This document shows, one piece after another, positions 15,953 to 25,838 of a DNA stretch of 64,000 nt. The stretch spans positions 1 to 64,000 of the forward strand of contig NZ_NNRI01000017.1 in assembly GCF_002270415.1 (NCBI RefSeq). The letters are read 5' to 3'. The stretch's first letter is position 1. Each line of letters begins with the position of its first letter. The position numbers and the translations under genes are program-made. The notes under the pieces were generated by a model, which had not been told where the DNA came from, did no database searches, and saw nothing but the letters and a program-made list of their open reading frames with translations. Origin of the DNA: Mesorhizobium sophorae. GTDB lineage: Bacteria > Pseudomonadota > Alphaproteobacteria > Rhizobiales > Rhizobiaceae.

Positions 15953-17415
15953 ATGAAGTTCGAAAAGAACCCCCCGGATGCAGCCTCGCTCATGATGTCC
16001 GCGCGCAGTTTTGGCAACTACGATCTGCCTGGCGCCCTGGCCGATCTGATCGACAACAGCATCAAAGCCGGTGCCGGAGAGGTCGCGCTGACCTGCGATT
16101 TCGCCGGCGGCGCGCCCGCAATCCGCATCAGGGACGACGGGCATGGCATGTCCGGTGCAGAACTCCGGCAAGCCATGCGCCCGGCCAGCGCAAATCCGCT
16201 GGCAGAGCGATCGCCCGATGATCTCGGCCGCTTCGGCTGGGGCATGAAATCAGCCTCATTCTCCCAGTGTACCCGGCTGTCGGTACTGACCCGCAAGGGC
16301 AAAGAGATGAGCGGCTGCGTCTGGGATCTTGCAGACGTCGACGGCTGGCGGATGGGTATCCTCGAGCCAGACGAAATCGCAGGAATGGCATCGCCCGACC
16401 TGCTGGCGAAGAACGGCGTTGAGATCCTGTGGTCGAACTGTGACAGACTGTCCGAGAACGGCACCCTGACGGTCAGCGAATTCAACGCGCTGGTCGTCCA
16501 CGCCCGCAATCGCCTCGCCCTGATCTTCCACCGTTACATAGCGGGCGAGGTCCGGGGCCGCCGCCTGGTCATCCGGCTGAATGGCCAGAAGGTCGATCCC
16601 TGGGATCCTTTCTACCGCGATCATGAAGCGACGCAGGAGCTGGAGCCCGAACCGCTGGAGATCGCGGGCCGCACGATCGACATCCAGCCTTTCATCCTGC
16701 CGCACTACTCAAAGCGTACGACCGGCTCGGCGGCGAGGAGGGCTTTCTCCGGAACCAGGGCTTCTATGTTTATCGGAACCATCGACTGATCATCAGCGGC
16801 ACCTGGTTCCGCCTCGTGCGCCACGGCGAGCTTTCGCAGCTGGTCCGCGTGCGCGTGGACATCCCGAATGCGCTTGATCACGTCTGGAAAATCACCATCG
16901 ATAAGTCAGATGCCCAGCTGCCGGCCGCTCTGCGTTCGCGTCTGCATCAGATCGTCGAGGGGCTGCGCCGGCGCTCGGCGCGTGTGTATCGCGCCCGAGG
17001 CGGGAGACTGGACCGTTCCGGGACCACTTCCGTATGGAGCCGCCACGCCCGTGGCGGTGAAATCCATTACTCAATCAATCGTGACCACCCGATTATCGAT
17101 GCCCTGCTCGGGGCTGGAGACGACGGGCAGAAGCGCGCTGCATCTGCCGCCATAAAAGTGATTGAGCAGGCCTTCCCGGTCGTGGCTTTTGGTCGTGACG
17201 CTGTCGCGAAGATCGATTCCATCCATCAGACCCTGTCCGACCCCGAGGCGTTCCGCGCCGACCTGATCAGCGCGCTTCCACTGCTGTTAGACCAGGTGGA
17301 AGGCGACATCGAAGCCTTGGTTGCGCTTCTGCGGGTGACCGAACCCTGGTGCGAGGTCTGGAAGACGACTGAAACGGTACTTCAGGAAAAAGGATGGCTG
17401 CGTGCAGAATCTTGA
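15953..17415 (+). CDS. MORC/MutL-like GHKL ATPase, split by a one-base frameshift
   Basis: The N-terminal GHKL ATPase motifs are clear: the N box LADLIDNSI (D34, N35), DDGHGMS (61-67) and GRFGWGMKSAS (92-102). The frame breaks at 16711-16713. Adding one A to the AAA run joins LPHYSK to AYDRLGGEEG and continues to 17415 in the second frame, giving about 488 aa. MORC-type ATPases in bacteria occur with methyltransferases, Vsr, Z1 ATPases and AIPR proteins in R-M-like conflict systems (Iyer, Abhiman and Aravind 2008). The ATPase probably forms an ATP-gated clamp on DNA. The Z1 gene starts inside its last codons. A sequencing indel is more likely than a true break, because both halves look conserved. 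Confidence 0.8.
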
Positions 17416-20101
17416 CAGCGAGCTCGCATATTACGTCCGCAAGCTCGGCCAGAAATATTCGACCGAAGTGTCTCAGGGCAAGTCGCTGCCCGACGGCGCT
17501 ATCTCTGCGTTCGTCACCGCAGGGCCATTCGACCTTTCCGGCGAAGAGGTCGAATGGTTGATCCGTGAGCTGGAGCAGAGCTTCACGACCAGCCAGAAGC
17601 GCGGCGCGTCCGTGACCAGCGACTTCAGGCCATGGCTGCGTGAGCGGCGGGAACGTGGCGATATCGACTTCTACTACTGGAACCGGCTGCGGCGGTACTA
17701 CCTGGAGGGCAATGTCATCCCGCCTCAGGTCGTCGCCACGCTGGATACCGTCACCGACGAAATTCTTGACTTTTCCGGTGATCCCCTCGATCCCGGCACA
17801 GGTCTGCGCCGCGGCATGGTGATGGGTCACGTACAGTCAGGCAAGACGACCAATTACTCCGCGCTGATCTGCAAGGCCGCAGATGCGGGCTACAAGACAA
17901 TCATCCTTCTTGCGGGTATCACGAACAGCCTCAGATCGCAGACGCAGGAGCGCCTCGACGAGACCTTCATCGGCAAGAAGTCGGTGTTTCACGCCCTTGC
18001 GCAGGAACCACTGCCGATTCAGACCTATTCGACCGTGAAGAGGTTTCCCGCCTATGGCACGTCACGCGACAGGGACTTCACCCGCGATGCCGCAGGCATG
18101 TTCTTCAGCCTCGATGCGCACAGCGAGCCCATCATCTTCATCAGCAAGAAGAACAAGGCGCCGCTGACCCGGCTCCGGGACTGGCTCATCGAACAGGGTC
18201 ATGGTGCCGCGATCGCGTCACCCCTCCTGCTGATCGACGACGAAGCAGACAACGCTTCCATCAATACCGCCAAGGACCCGGCGGCGACCACCGCGATCAA
18301 TGGCGTAATCCGGGAGATTCTCACCCTCTTCGAGCGCCGGTCCTATGTCGGCTACACCGCCACGCCTTTCGCGAACATCTTCATCGACCCTGACAACGAA
18401 GACGCGATGCTCCGCGACGATCTCTTCCCCAAGCACTTCATCAAAGCGCTCGATCCGCCCTCAAACTATGTCGGCGCCTCACGCGTGTTCGCCGCCGATG
18501 GTGATCTGCGGCCGACAATGACCATCGTCATCCGCGACTACGGCCAGCTGCTGCCTCTGCGGCACAAGAGTGACCAGCCAGTCATCGCGCTTCCGGATTC
18601 TCTGCTGACCGCAATCCGCGTTTTCGTCCTCATCCGTGCAATGCGTGTGCTTCGCGGCCAGGGCGACAGTCATTGCTCCATGATGATCAATGTGAGCCGG
18701 TTCAACGCCATCCAGGAGAAGGTCTACGGTCTGGTCTACGCCTACCTGGACCCGCTCAAGAACGCTGCGGCCGTCAGCGCCGGGCTGGGCCCCCGTGCGC
18801 TTGCCGATCCGGTGATTGGCATCCTGAAAGAGGACTTTGACAGGGAGTTTGCGTCGGCAGGCGCGTCGTTCACAGACGTGCTGGGCGTTCTCAATGAAGC
18901 GGTCGGCAGCATCATCCCGGTGACTGTGAACATGAAGGGCGGCGTGCTGGAATACAGCCGCAACAAGGCCAAGGGCCTGCATGTCATCGCGATCGGCGGT
19001 CTTGCCCTGTCGCGAGGCCTCACGCTCGAAGGCTTGTCCGTCTCCTATATCCTGCGCAACACGGCGGCCTCCGATACCCTCATGCAGATGGCCCGCTGGT
19101 TTGGCTACCGTCCCGACTATGAGGATCTGTGCCGGGTCTATCTGCCTTTGGCATCACTCGACCACTATGAGCAGATCAATGAGGCGATCGAAGAGCTGCG
19201 CAATGAAGTCGGCCGGATGCAGGCGCTCGGACTCACACCAGAGCACTTCGGCCTGAAGGTGCGCCAGAGTCCCACCGCCATCCGCATCACCGCGGCAAAC
19301 AAAATGCGGTCGGCAACCCAGATGACGGTCGCGCAGGACTATTCGACCCGCCACCTCGAAGGTTACATCCTGCCCAACGATCAGAAGATCAATGCTGCCA
19401 ATCTCGAGGAAGTGAAGGGCTTTCTCAGAGGATCTGGCGAACCATCGGCTGCATTCACAGACGACAGGACCGTCATCTGGCGCGGAGTCGCCGGCGCGCG
19501 GGTTCTGGCACTGCTGAAGGGGTTCACTTTCTCGCCCGCGCACGGGGACCTTGGACTGATCAGCGGCGGCAGCAGCCTGTTCATCGACTACTTTGCGGAC
19601 CGGCTGCAGGACGAACTTGCGGAGTGGGATGTCGCCATACCACATCCCAAGTCCGGAACGCCCATCGCTGATGTGATCGTGACTGGCCAGAGTTTTCCGT
19701 TGCGGCAGCGACTCGGCGGCAAGGTTGTCGACGGCGGCTTTCGCGTGACCGGCGGCAAAAACAGGGTCGCCGACCCCAACGATGCGCAGATCGCCCTTAC
19801 CGAAGATCAGCTGGCCGATGGGCGAGCTGAAAAGGAGCGGGAGGGAGGTCTGCGAGGCGACAAGGCGTTCTGTATCCAGAGAACCCGACCTCTGCTCCTC
19901 ATCCACATTTTCACAACGGGTGACGGGACCAAGGATCTGAAGCTGACCGGTCCGGTGGTTTCCCTGAGCTTCTGCCTGCCTGCCACCCGGCGCGAAGCCG
20001 TGGCGCGCACTTATCAGGTCAATGCCGTCTACCGCCGACAGGTTCAGATGGAAGCAGACAGCGAGGCCGAGGACGACGAACGCATGCTGGAGGAAGGCTG
20101 A
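17402..20101 (+). CDS. Z1 domain P-loop ATPase
   Basis: An 899-aa protein. The Walker A motif is GHVQSGKT (residues ~141-148) and the Walker B/DEAD-like box is LIDDEADN (~276-283), followed by SYVGYTATPFANIF, a motif III-like TATP. RGLTLEGLSVSYILR and RWFGYRPDYEDLCRVY come later. This is the Z1 family, helicase-like ATPases found with MORC, DUF4420 and AIPR proteins. It probably uses ATP to remodel or translocate on DNA for the nuclease partners. The GTG start overlaps the MORC reading frame by 14 bases, and the stop is one base before the next GTG, so translation is coupled. Confidence 0.9.
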   Translation: MQNLDSELAYYVRKLGQKYSTEVSQGKSLPDGAISAFVTAGPFDLSGEEVEWLIRELEQSFTTSQKRGASVTSDFRPWLRERRERGDIDFYYWNRLRRYYLEGNVIPPQVVATLDTVTDEILDFSGDPLDPGTGLRRGMVMGHVQSGKTTNYSALICKAADAGYKTIILLAGITNSLRSQTQERLDETFIGKKSVFHALAQEPLPIQTYSTVKRFPAYGTSRDRDFTRDAAGMFFSLDAHSEPIIFISKKNKAPLTRLRDWLIEQGHGAAIASPLLLIDDEADNASINTAKDPAATTAINGVIREILTLFERRSYVGYTATPFANIFIDPDNEDAMLRDDLFPKHFIKALDPPSNYVGASRVFAADGDLRPTMTIVIRDYGQLLPLRHKSDQPVIALPDSLLTAIRVFVLIRAMRVLRGQGDSHCSMMINVSRFNAIQEKVYGLVYAYLDPLKNAAAVSAGLGPRALADPVIGILKEDFDREFASAGASFTDVLGVLNEAVGSIIPVTVNMKGGVLEYSRNKAKGLHVIAIGGLALSRGLTLEGLSVSYILRNTAASDTLMQMARWFGYRPDYEDLCRVYLPLASLDHYEQINEAIEELRNEVGRMQALGLTPEHFGLKVRQSPTAIRITAANKMRSATQMTVAQDYSTRHLEGYILPNDQKINAANLEEVKGFLRGSGEPSAAFTDDRTVIWRGVAGARVLALLKGFTFSPAHGDLGLISGGSSLFIDYFADRLQDELAEWDVAIPHPKSGTPIADVIVTGQSFPLRQRLGGKVVDGGFRVTGGKNRVADPNDAQIALTEDQLADGRAEKEREGGLRGDKAFCIQRTRPLLLIHIFTTGDGTKDLKLTGPVVSLSFCLPATRREAVARTYQVNAVYRRQVQMEADSEAEDDERMLEEG

Positions 20102-20102
20102 C

Positions 20103-21089
20103 GTGACGGTCGACGAATGGAAGGACATCGCCGCCGCAACCGGGCCAGCGTCGGACAACGTGCGCCGTGCCGACGCTGGACATCCCCTGGAGTTCTTCCG
20201 GGGCCGGGATTTCGCCGGCCGCTATCTGCTGTCGCTTGCGGCGGAGACTGCGGCAGAAGGTCTGCCCGACCTGCCTCGCCTCAACGGCATCGAGGTGCGG
20301 CTCGAGAAGCTTCCACAGGACAGGGTACGGCTTGTTCTGACGCTTCTGGACCGGAATCAGTTCGACCTGTTCCGTGATCTCGCAGACCACCTGCTCAAGG
20401 CGACGGCCGGCGTGGCGAGGGGCAACAGCTCTGCAGGCCTGAAGCTCGTACTTCGCAGGCTGCGGTCATGGCATGACCTCCTCCGCCGCCGGCGTGATGA
20501 CCTGCTGTCCGATTCCGAGGCGATCGGCCTTGCCGGGGAACTGCTGTTTCTCCGCGATCAGGTCCTCACGCGGCGGACGCCGACCCAGGCGGCTCTATCA
20601 TGGCGAGGGGCCCATCGCGATGAACAGGATTTCGCTCTGGGCCAATGGCAGGTCGAGATAAAGACCCAGCTTTCGACCTCAGATCAACGGTTGCAGGTCT
20701 CGTCGGAGGCCCAGCTTGATGCCGGATCAGCCCGACTGCTGATCTGTCATCAGACTTTGGCGCCCGCGCCAGCCGCGGAGCCGCGGAGCTTCACCCTGAA
20801 TTCGCTGGTCATCGAGATCGCGGCGCAGATGGAGGATATTGGCGATGTCGGCCGGGACGCGTTCGAAAAGGCGCTCGAGGCCCTGGGCTACGTCAATCGC
20901 GCTGAATATGATGAGATGCGCTGGGTCACCACCTACCGACGGGCTTTTGAGGTCACTGAGCGGTTTCCACGTATCGTTCCTGCGATGCTGCCGTCGGGCG
21001 TCCAGAACGTGCGCTATGACATCGTCCTCCGTGAGTGCGAGCCCTTCGCCGTCGACTTTGACGTTGCCATGGACCAGGTGTTCACATGA
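20103..21089 (+). CDS. DUF4420 (PD-(D/E)XK motif) putative restriction nuclease
   Basis: A 328-aa protein starting at a GTG one base after the Z1 stop; the longer open frame to 20022 lies inside the Z1 gene. Residues ~165-190 hold the nuclease core: AIGLAGELLFL (a conserved Glu helix), then WRGAHRDEQDFALG and WQVEIKTQ (E184, K186). This matches DUF4420 proteins, predicted nucleases that follow Z1 in MORC-type systems. In this operon it is the likely DNA-cutting effector, controlled by the MORC and Z1 ATPases. Its stop overlaps the AIPR start (ATGA). Confidence 0.8.
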   Translation: MTVDEWKDIAAATGPASDNVRRADAGHPLEFFRGRDFAGRYLLSLAAETAAEGLPDLPRLNGIEVRLEKLPQDRVRLVLTLLDRNQFDLFRDLADHLLKATAGVARGNSSAGLKLVLRRLRSWHDLLRRRRDDLLSDSEAIGLAGELLFLRDQVLTRRTPTQAALSWRGAHRDEQDFALGQWQVEIKTQLSTSDQRLQVSSEAQLDAGSARLLICHQTLAPAPAAEPRSFTLNSLVIEIAAQMEDIGDVGRDAFEKALEALGYVNRAEYDEMRWVTTYRRAFEVTERFPRIVPAMLPSGVQNVRYDIVLRECEPFAVDFDVAMDQVFT

Positions 21090-23194
21090 GCAACCCGGAT
21101 CTCGACGAGACGTTCTCGGCCTTCTGGAATGACCTTCTTTTCGAGGCGGAGGTATCTGCTGAACCCCAGGGGCGGGCGTTCTTCCAGCTGTATTCGAGGC
21201 TCGCCACACAGAACGGGGACTGTCTCGATCTCGCCTACGCTCCGGCCCATCGAGAGGGCCGCGGCGGATATCAGATCGATGGCTATGCACTGGAGACCGA
21301 ACGCGGCGACCTCTACCTGGCCATCTCCGACTTCCGACCTGGCCGCCAGCTTGAAACCCTCAACGCCGCTCAGATCGACGCGCTGTTCGAGCGGGTGCGC
21401 CGCTTCTGCGAGCTGGCTGTACAGCCAGCTTTCATCAACGGGCTGGAGGAGACGAGCCCAACCTTCGAGGCCGCGTGGATCGTCCATTCCCACCGCTCGG
21501 CGATCCGGAGAATCCGGGTGATCGCTCTTTCCAACGCCCGCCTGTCGACACGGCGCAAGCCGGAAATGATGGGCGAAGTGCTTGGCGTGCCGTTCGTCTG
21601 CAGCGTCCTCGATTTCGCGCGGTACGTCGACATTTCGGCAGCTCACGGAGGCGCCGAACCCATCGAAATAAACGTGGCCGAGCTGAATGGCGCGCCCCTT
21701 CCGTGCCTGCCGGCGCATGACGTCGGTGGCGATCACGCTTCGTATCTGATGGCCGTTCCCGGGCGGCTTCTTGCTGACATCTACGGACTCTACGGCGCAC
21801 GCCTTCTTGAGCAGAACGTCCGGACGTTTCTGCAGGCGAAGACGAAGGTCAATTCGGGGATCATCAGGACACTCGAGACGGTCCCCGAGATGTTCTTCGC
21901 CTACAACAACGGGCTGACGGCAACCGCATCGGGTATCACCACGTCGAAGCTGCCGGATGGCACACTGGGAATCGCGGCGATCGAGAATCTCCAGATCGTG
22001 AACGGCGGGCAGACGACAGCTTCGATCCTCTACGCGAGCGACCAGCGCAAGGCAGACCTGTCGGGCGTCTTCGTCCAGATGAAGCTCTCCGTGGTGAACC
22101 CCGATCGGCTGGAGGAGATCGTTCCAAAGATCTCCAGGTTCGCAAACACTCAGAACAAGGTCAGCGAGGCCGACTTCTTCGCCAGCCATCCCGTTCATCT
22201 GGTGCTGGAAAAGATTTCCCGCGGCCAGACAGCGCCGGCAAAGCCAGGATCGCTGTCTGGATCCAAGTGGTTCTACGAGCGTGCCCGCGGCCAATACCGC
22301 GACCGGCTGGCCTATGGCACGCCTGCCGAGCGCCGTCGGTTCGAACTCGAATTTCCCCGCGACCAGTTCATCGACAAGACCGAGCTTGCCAAAGTTGAGA
22401 TCACATTCGACTGCCGGCCCCACATTGTCAGCCGCCATGGTCAGAAGTGTTTTCTTGAGTTCGCAGAGACGATTGGCAAGGTGTGGGCATCCTCAGAAGC
22501 GACCTTTAACGCTCATTGGTTTCGTAGAGCCATCGCCAAGGCTATTGCATTCAACTCGACCGACAAGATGGTCGGCACTTCGGCCTGGTATAAGGAAGAT
22601 CGGGGCTACAAGGTCCAGATTGTAACGTACACAATCGCCTGGCTTGTCCACCACCTCCAGAGTCAGGACCTCGAACTCGACCTCAATATCATCTGGCAGC
22701 GACAGGAGCTTCCTGAGGAGATCGGAGCCGCGATGCGTGAACTGGCGCCGCAGATTGCGGCTACGTTGAAGGACGCCCCGCCTCAGGTTCGAAATATCGA
22801 CAGTTACTGCAAGCTGCAGGCTTGCTGGGCGGCTGTTTCAGGAGCCAGCTACAGCTTCGCCAGCTCACTCGAAGGCTTTGTCGTTAACCGCACAGAAGCC
22901 GAGCGGGAGCGGAAGCAGGCCATAGCGGCGAAGAGAACCGATAAGGACATCGATATCGATCGCGCAATTGTCGCCATGCTTGAGGACGCTGAGCCCTATC
23001 TGACATTCGCAAGAGCAAGGCGCCTTCTGACGCCGAAGTCCGAAGCCGCCTTGCGACGGCTGACCCGTGGTGACATCCGGCTGCCTGCCTCCGAACGTAA
23101 CGCCCTCACATACATGCTGGAGAAGATGCAGCAGGCGGGGTTTGAATTTCCGGGCAGCGCAAAGTCGGCTCTAGCGGAAGAACAGGTTCAGTGA
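21086..23194 (+). CDS. AIPR family protein (abortive infection phage resistance)
   Basis: A 702-aa protein with the AIPR core: MFFAYNNGLTATAS (residues ~271-284), IENLQIVNGGQTTASIL, and KISRFANTQNKVSEADFFASH. An N-terminal region of about 200 residues resembles the nuclease-like part of these proteins (GYALETERGDLYLAISDF). AIPR proteins are linked to abortive infection and to R-M-like islands; the biochemical activity is not established. It is the last gene of the plus-strand operon; the MORC-Z1-DUF4420-AIPR order is the known gene set. No terminator hairpin is obvious after it. Confidence 0.88.
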   Translation: MSNPDLDETFSAFWNDLLFEAEVSAEPQGRAFFQLYSRLATQNGDCLDLAYAPAHREGRGGYQIDGYALETERGDLYLAISDFRPGRQLETLNAAQIDALFERVRRFCELAVQPAFINGLEETSPTFEAAWIVHSHRSAIRRIRVIALSNARLSTRRKPEMMGEVLGVPFVCSVLDFARYVDISAAHGGAEPIEINVAELNGAPLPCLPAHDVGGDHASYLMAVPGRLLADIYGLYGARLLEQNVRTFLQAKTKVNSGIIRTLETVPEMFFAYNNGLTATASGITTSKLPDGTLGIAAIENLQIVNGGQTTASILYASDQRKADLSGVFVQMKLSVVNPDRLEEIVPKISRFANTQNKVSEADFFASHPVHLVLEKISRGQTAPAKPGSLSGSKWFYERARGQYRDRLAYGTPAERRRFELEFPRDQFIDKTELAKVEITFDCRPHIVSRHGQKCFLEFAETIGKVWASSEATFNAHWFRRAIAKAIAFNSTDKMVGTSAWYKEDRGYKVQIVTYTIAWLVHHLQSQDLELDLNIIWQRQELPEEIGAAMRELAPQIAATLKDAPPQVRNIDSYCKLQACWAAVSGASYSFASSLEGFVVNRTEAERERKQAIAAKRTDKDIDIDRAIVAMLEDAEPYLTFARARRLLTPKSEAALRRLTRGDIRLPASERNALTYMLEKMQQAGFEFPGSAKSALAEEQVQ

Positions 23195-23441
23195 CCCGAC
23201 CCGCGCCCCGGGGAATTGCTGCCAGGCGCGTCGCTTTCACGTCTGGAGCGAACGATGACGCTCATTGAACCAGGGGGCGTCTATCCTGTTTGATATTGAC
23301 GCGTCGGACAGGATGAAACCGGGTGCCGCATTGTCATTGTACTCTGTCGGTAAATTCCAGGGAGCGAGCGCAGTCAAGCCGCGATATCTGCCGAGGCAGA
23401 AAACGGACAGACCAGCGCCTCCAGCACATTCGGCACTCTGA

Positions 23442-25262
23442 TCATCCGCTTCCTAGAGAACTCAGTTTGCTTGATTTTGTCGTCTTAATTTTGATCTGTG
23501 AACGAGCGCCCAGCTCGCTCATAGGAAACTTCTGGCTCTCGCCCACGACGTGACATCCAAAAAGGAAGTCCTCACCATACCACCGGTTTTCTTTCGCGAT
23601 GCCGTCAAGAGCAAACCGGAACGTGAGCTGAGCGGAAAGATCATTCCAGTCGTCAGGGATAAGATGGAGAGCAGAGAGCCAGTCGTAAACGTACCTGCAT
23701 TCATCGAAGGGCAGCACGTCGAGATACATGCTGGCTGTCTTGCCTTCTGCAACATACTGATACCGCTTAGCCTCGCGGATGTTACAGTGCGCTGGATATG
23801 CAATCTGGGCGAACGCGGGATACAGCCCGATCTCCTGCGTGGGAACGTCGCACAAAAACGGCATTTTCTCTTGATAGGGGTAGCTGGAAAGCTCCCGCAT
23901 CGCTTCTGACCTGAACGCGGTATCGTGTCTCCAGGCGTAGTATGCCGCTACAATGTCGGGGGCAGTCTTTTTATCAGTTGGCGTCCCGTAGAGCTGAGAG
24001 AGCCAGCCGTTGAGGAACTTCTCGCAATCTGCGGGGATTTCATCAAAGTCCGAACCGCTCGCATAGTATCCACACGCCGCGAATGTCCAAAGAAGAGAGA
24101 AGGCTGGCGGGTCGATAATCGCATCGCCGTCCATCTCGGTCTGTTCCATCTCAGACTTGAGGCCGTCCGCTGAGACATCGTCGTCTGACTCGGTCTTTGC
24201 TGGTGCGCCTTCAAGATCGGCGGAGATGTCGTATCCGGATTGGCTGGAGCCTGAAGATGCCTCGTCACTCTCCTCCGCATTGTTGTCGCCGTAAACATCA
24301 GGCTTAAAACGAACGAAACGCTCGCCCCGCTCGGCCGCCTGTTTAACTTCACCTTTGAATATCAGGCCCAGGAGCTTTGAGTTCGCCAGACGGGCAAGTG
24401 GGGCTATCAGTGCAGCAATGTCGAAGATATGCCGCGTGATAAATGTGCCGTAGTAGTGGTCGAAATTTTTTGCGACCTCATGATAGAATGACTCGCTCTG
24501 GTCATTGTCGTTTCGCAACATGAGACCGTGCTCCTGAGCGCCACCGGTTATCCCTCCGCCAGGCGCGTCCAGAAAGCTTTTTGGGTACAGATAGGAGGAG
24601 ACCAGATGTGCGTATGGTTCCATCTTCTGATCGGACGATACGTCGGGTCTGGCAAAGTTGGTGATCAGAACACCGAGCGGAGCCAGTGCTGAGTGCCTGA
24701 AAAGGTTTGCAAGAAGCCGCGTCGTCTTCTGGTCCTGGCTCGGCAGGGGACCGCAGGCATCCAGATAAATCACATCGAAACGCCGGGGTGTGCCGGTAAA
24801 ATAGTCCTCTATGCTGATGGGCACGAACTTCACGCCGCGCAGCAATGCGGTCTGCCGGAGATTGCCGAGTCCACTGGCAAAGGTTTTCTTCTCGTCCTCG
24901 AAGGCCCAGATATTTTCGGGCCGAACGCCGCACTCCAGAAAGACCTGGAGATCGTTTGATGGCTCGGGGCCGGCGAGGTACGCGACAGAGATTTCAGAAG
25001 CTTTTCGTGTCCCGATCACGCTGCTGCGAAACCGGCGCCACGACTTGATATCTGCCGTGTCACAGGCCATCGCAACGTCGAAGTCACCCACCGCATCGCT
25101 TGTAAGAAGGTGAGTGCGGATGCGTGTGATGTGGTCGGCAGGAACGACAGCGGCATTTGCCCGACGTGTAGTGACCAGTTTGACGGCGCGGGAAATAGCT
25201 TTGCGACGGGCAGCCTCTTTGGTCGGCTGCTGGTAGCTTGAGCTGGAACTTTTCGAGGACAT
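23442..25262 (-). CDS. Methyltransferase-like protein of unknown role
   Basis: A 606-aa protein. After a basic, Ser/Lys-rich N-terminus, residues ~95-210 show a class I SAM-methyltransferase pattern: VAYLAGPEPSNDLQ (motif I-like, without the usual GxGxG), IWAFEDEKKTF (acidic residue after strand 2), FVPISIEDYF, and FDVIYLDACGPL (motif IV position). The middle (~330-390) is acidic and Ser-rich, then a 200-residue C-terminal domain rich in aromatics has no recognised family. It follows the 162-aa gene by seven bases. Start chosen at the ATG after that gene. The acceptor could be nucleic acid or protein; a defence role is inferred only from location. Confidence 0.5.
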   Translation of the reverse strand: MSSKSSSSSYQQPTKEAARRKAISRAVKLVTTRRANAAVVPADHITRIRTHLLTSDAVGDFDVAMACDTADIKSWRRFRSSVIGTRKASEISVAYLAGPEPSNDLQVFLECGVRPENIWAFEDEKKTFASGLGNLRQTALLRGVKFVPISIEDYFTGTPRRFDVIYLDACGPLPSQDQKTTRLLANLFRHSALAPLGVLITNFARPDVSSDQKMEPYAHLVSSYLYPKSFLDAPGGGITGGAQEHGLMLRNDNDQSESFYHEVAKNFDHYYGTFITRHIFDIAALIAPLARLANSKLLGLIFKGEVKQAAERGERFVRFKPDVYGDNNAEESDEASSGSSQSGYDISADLEGAPAKTESDDDVSADGLKSEMEQTEMDGDAIIDPPAFSLLWTFAACGYYASGSDFDEIPADCEKFLNGWLSQLYGTPTDKKTAPDIVAAYYAWRHDTAFRSEAMRELSSYPYQEKMPFLCDVPTQEIGLYPAFAQIAYPAHCNIREAKRYQYVAEGKTASMYLDVLPFDECRYVYDWLSALHLIPDDWNDLSAQLTFRFALDGIAKENRWYGEDFLFGCHVVGESQKFPMSELGARSQIKIKTTKSSKLSSLGSG

Positions 25263-25269
25263 CGTAATG

Positions 25270-25758
25270 TCATTCCGCGGGCGCAGCGCCGGGAAGCGCC
25301 GCAATGTCGATGCCTGCGTCCTCCAGTCTGCCCGTGGCCGCTGCAACCACCTCTGCGCCGAACTGGCGCGCATGCCGCAAAACAATGGCCTCGCCGGTCA
25401 GCTCCGGCATGTTCCGCTCCAGAAGCATGGTGAAGCCGTCGGTGCTGTTGGCGCTCGTGGCCCAGTCCTTGAGGGTTTGAACCACCCCCACTCTTGCAAC
25501 CTTCTGCCTTGTGCGTGCGAGCCGGGTCGTCTTTCCCCGTTCTTCGGACAGAACATGCTCGAACGCATGAATCGTTTGCCAGAAATCGTATTCGACGGTC
25601 CCAGGCTTCTCTTTTGGCAGGACCGAAACCAGCTTGCGGAAAGCGGCGTCAGCGACGCGGGGCTCGGCCTTGTCCCGGGCGTTCCTGATCCAGGATCTCA
25701 GCTTCTCGGGGTCGGAGCAGTTTTCGATCAGCGCCAGAATCTTTGCCACGTCGGTCAT
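25270..25758 (-). CDS. Conserved-looking 162-aa protein, partner of the methyltransferase-like gene
   Basis: Almost entirely helical in pattern: residues 1-60 include DPEKLRSWIRNARDKAEPRVADAAFRKL in two runs, and ~75-105 are basic (RGKTTRLARTRQKVARVGV). SDGFTML-type and PELTGEAIVLRH segments follow. I recall similar small proteins in alphaproteobacterial islands but know no function; a nucleic-acid-binding or adaptor role would fit the basic centre. It is immediately upstream of the methyltransferase-like gene on the same strand (7-base gap), so the two are one operon. The start has no strong alternative. Confidence 0.55.
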   Translation of the reverse strand: MTDVAKILALIENCSDPEKLRSWIRNARDKAEPRVADAAFRKLVSVLPKEKPGTVEYDFWQTIHAFEHVLSEERGKTTRLARTRQKVARVGVVQTLKDWATSANSTDGFTMLLERNMPELTGEAIVLRHARQFGAEVVAAATGRLEDAGIDIAALPGAAPAE

Positions 25759-25838
25759 GCCATCCTCCCCAACTGCCTAGCTTAGATTACTCTGTATATC
25801 TCAACATGCGATCAGCCGTTCGAGGGCCTTGAATGGTC

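Noticed and set aside
15953..17415. Programmed frameshift in the MORC gene
   Set aside because: No slippery heptamer or stem follows AAA 16711-16713, and three other genes show the same type of one-base homopolymer fault, so error is simpler.
19154..20158. 334-codon minus-strand frame opposite the Z1 gene
   Set aside because: Z1 motifs on the plus strand are unambiguous, and the minus frame has no start signal or domain.
12294..23194. BREX or DISARM system
   Set aside because: No PglZ, BrxC, DrmA or DrmB homologue; the methyltransferase is m5C and the partners are MORC, Z1, DUF4420 and AIPR.
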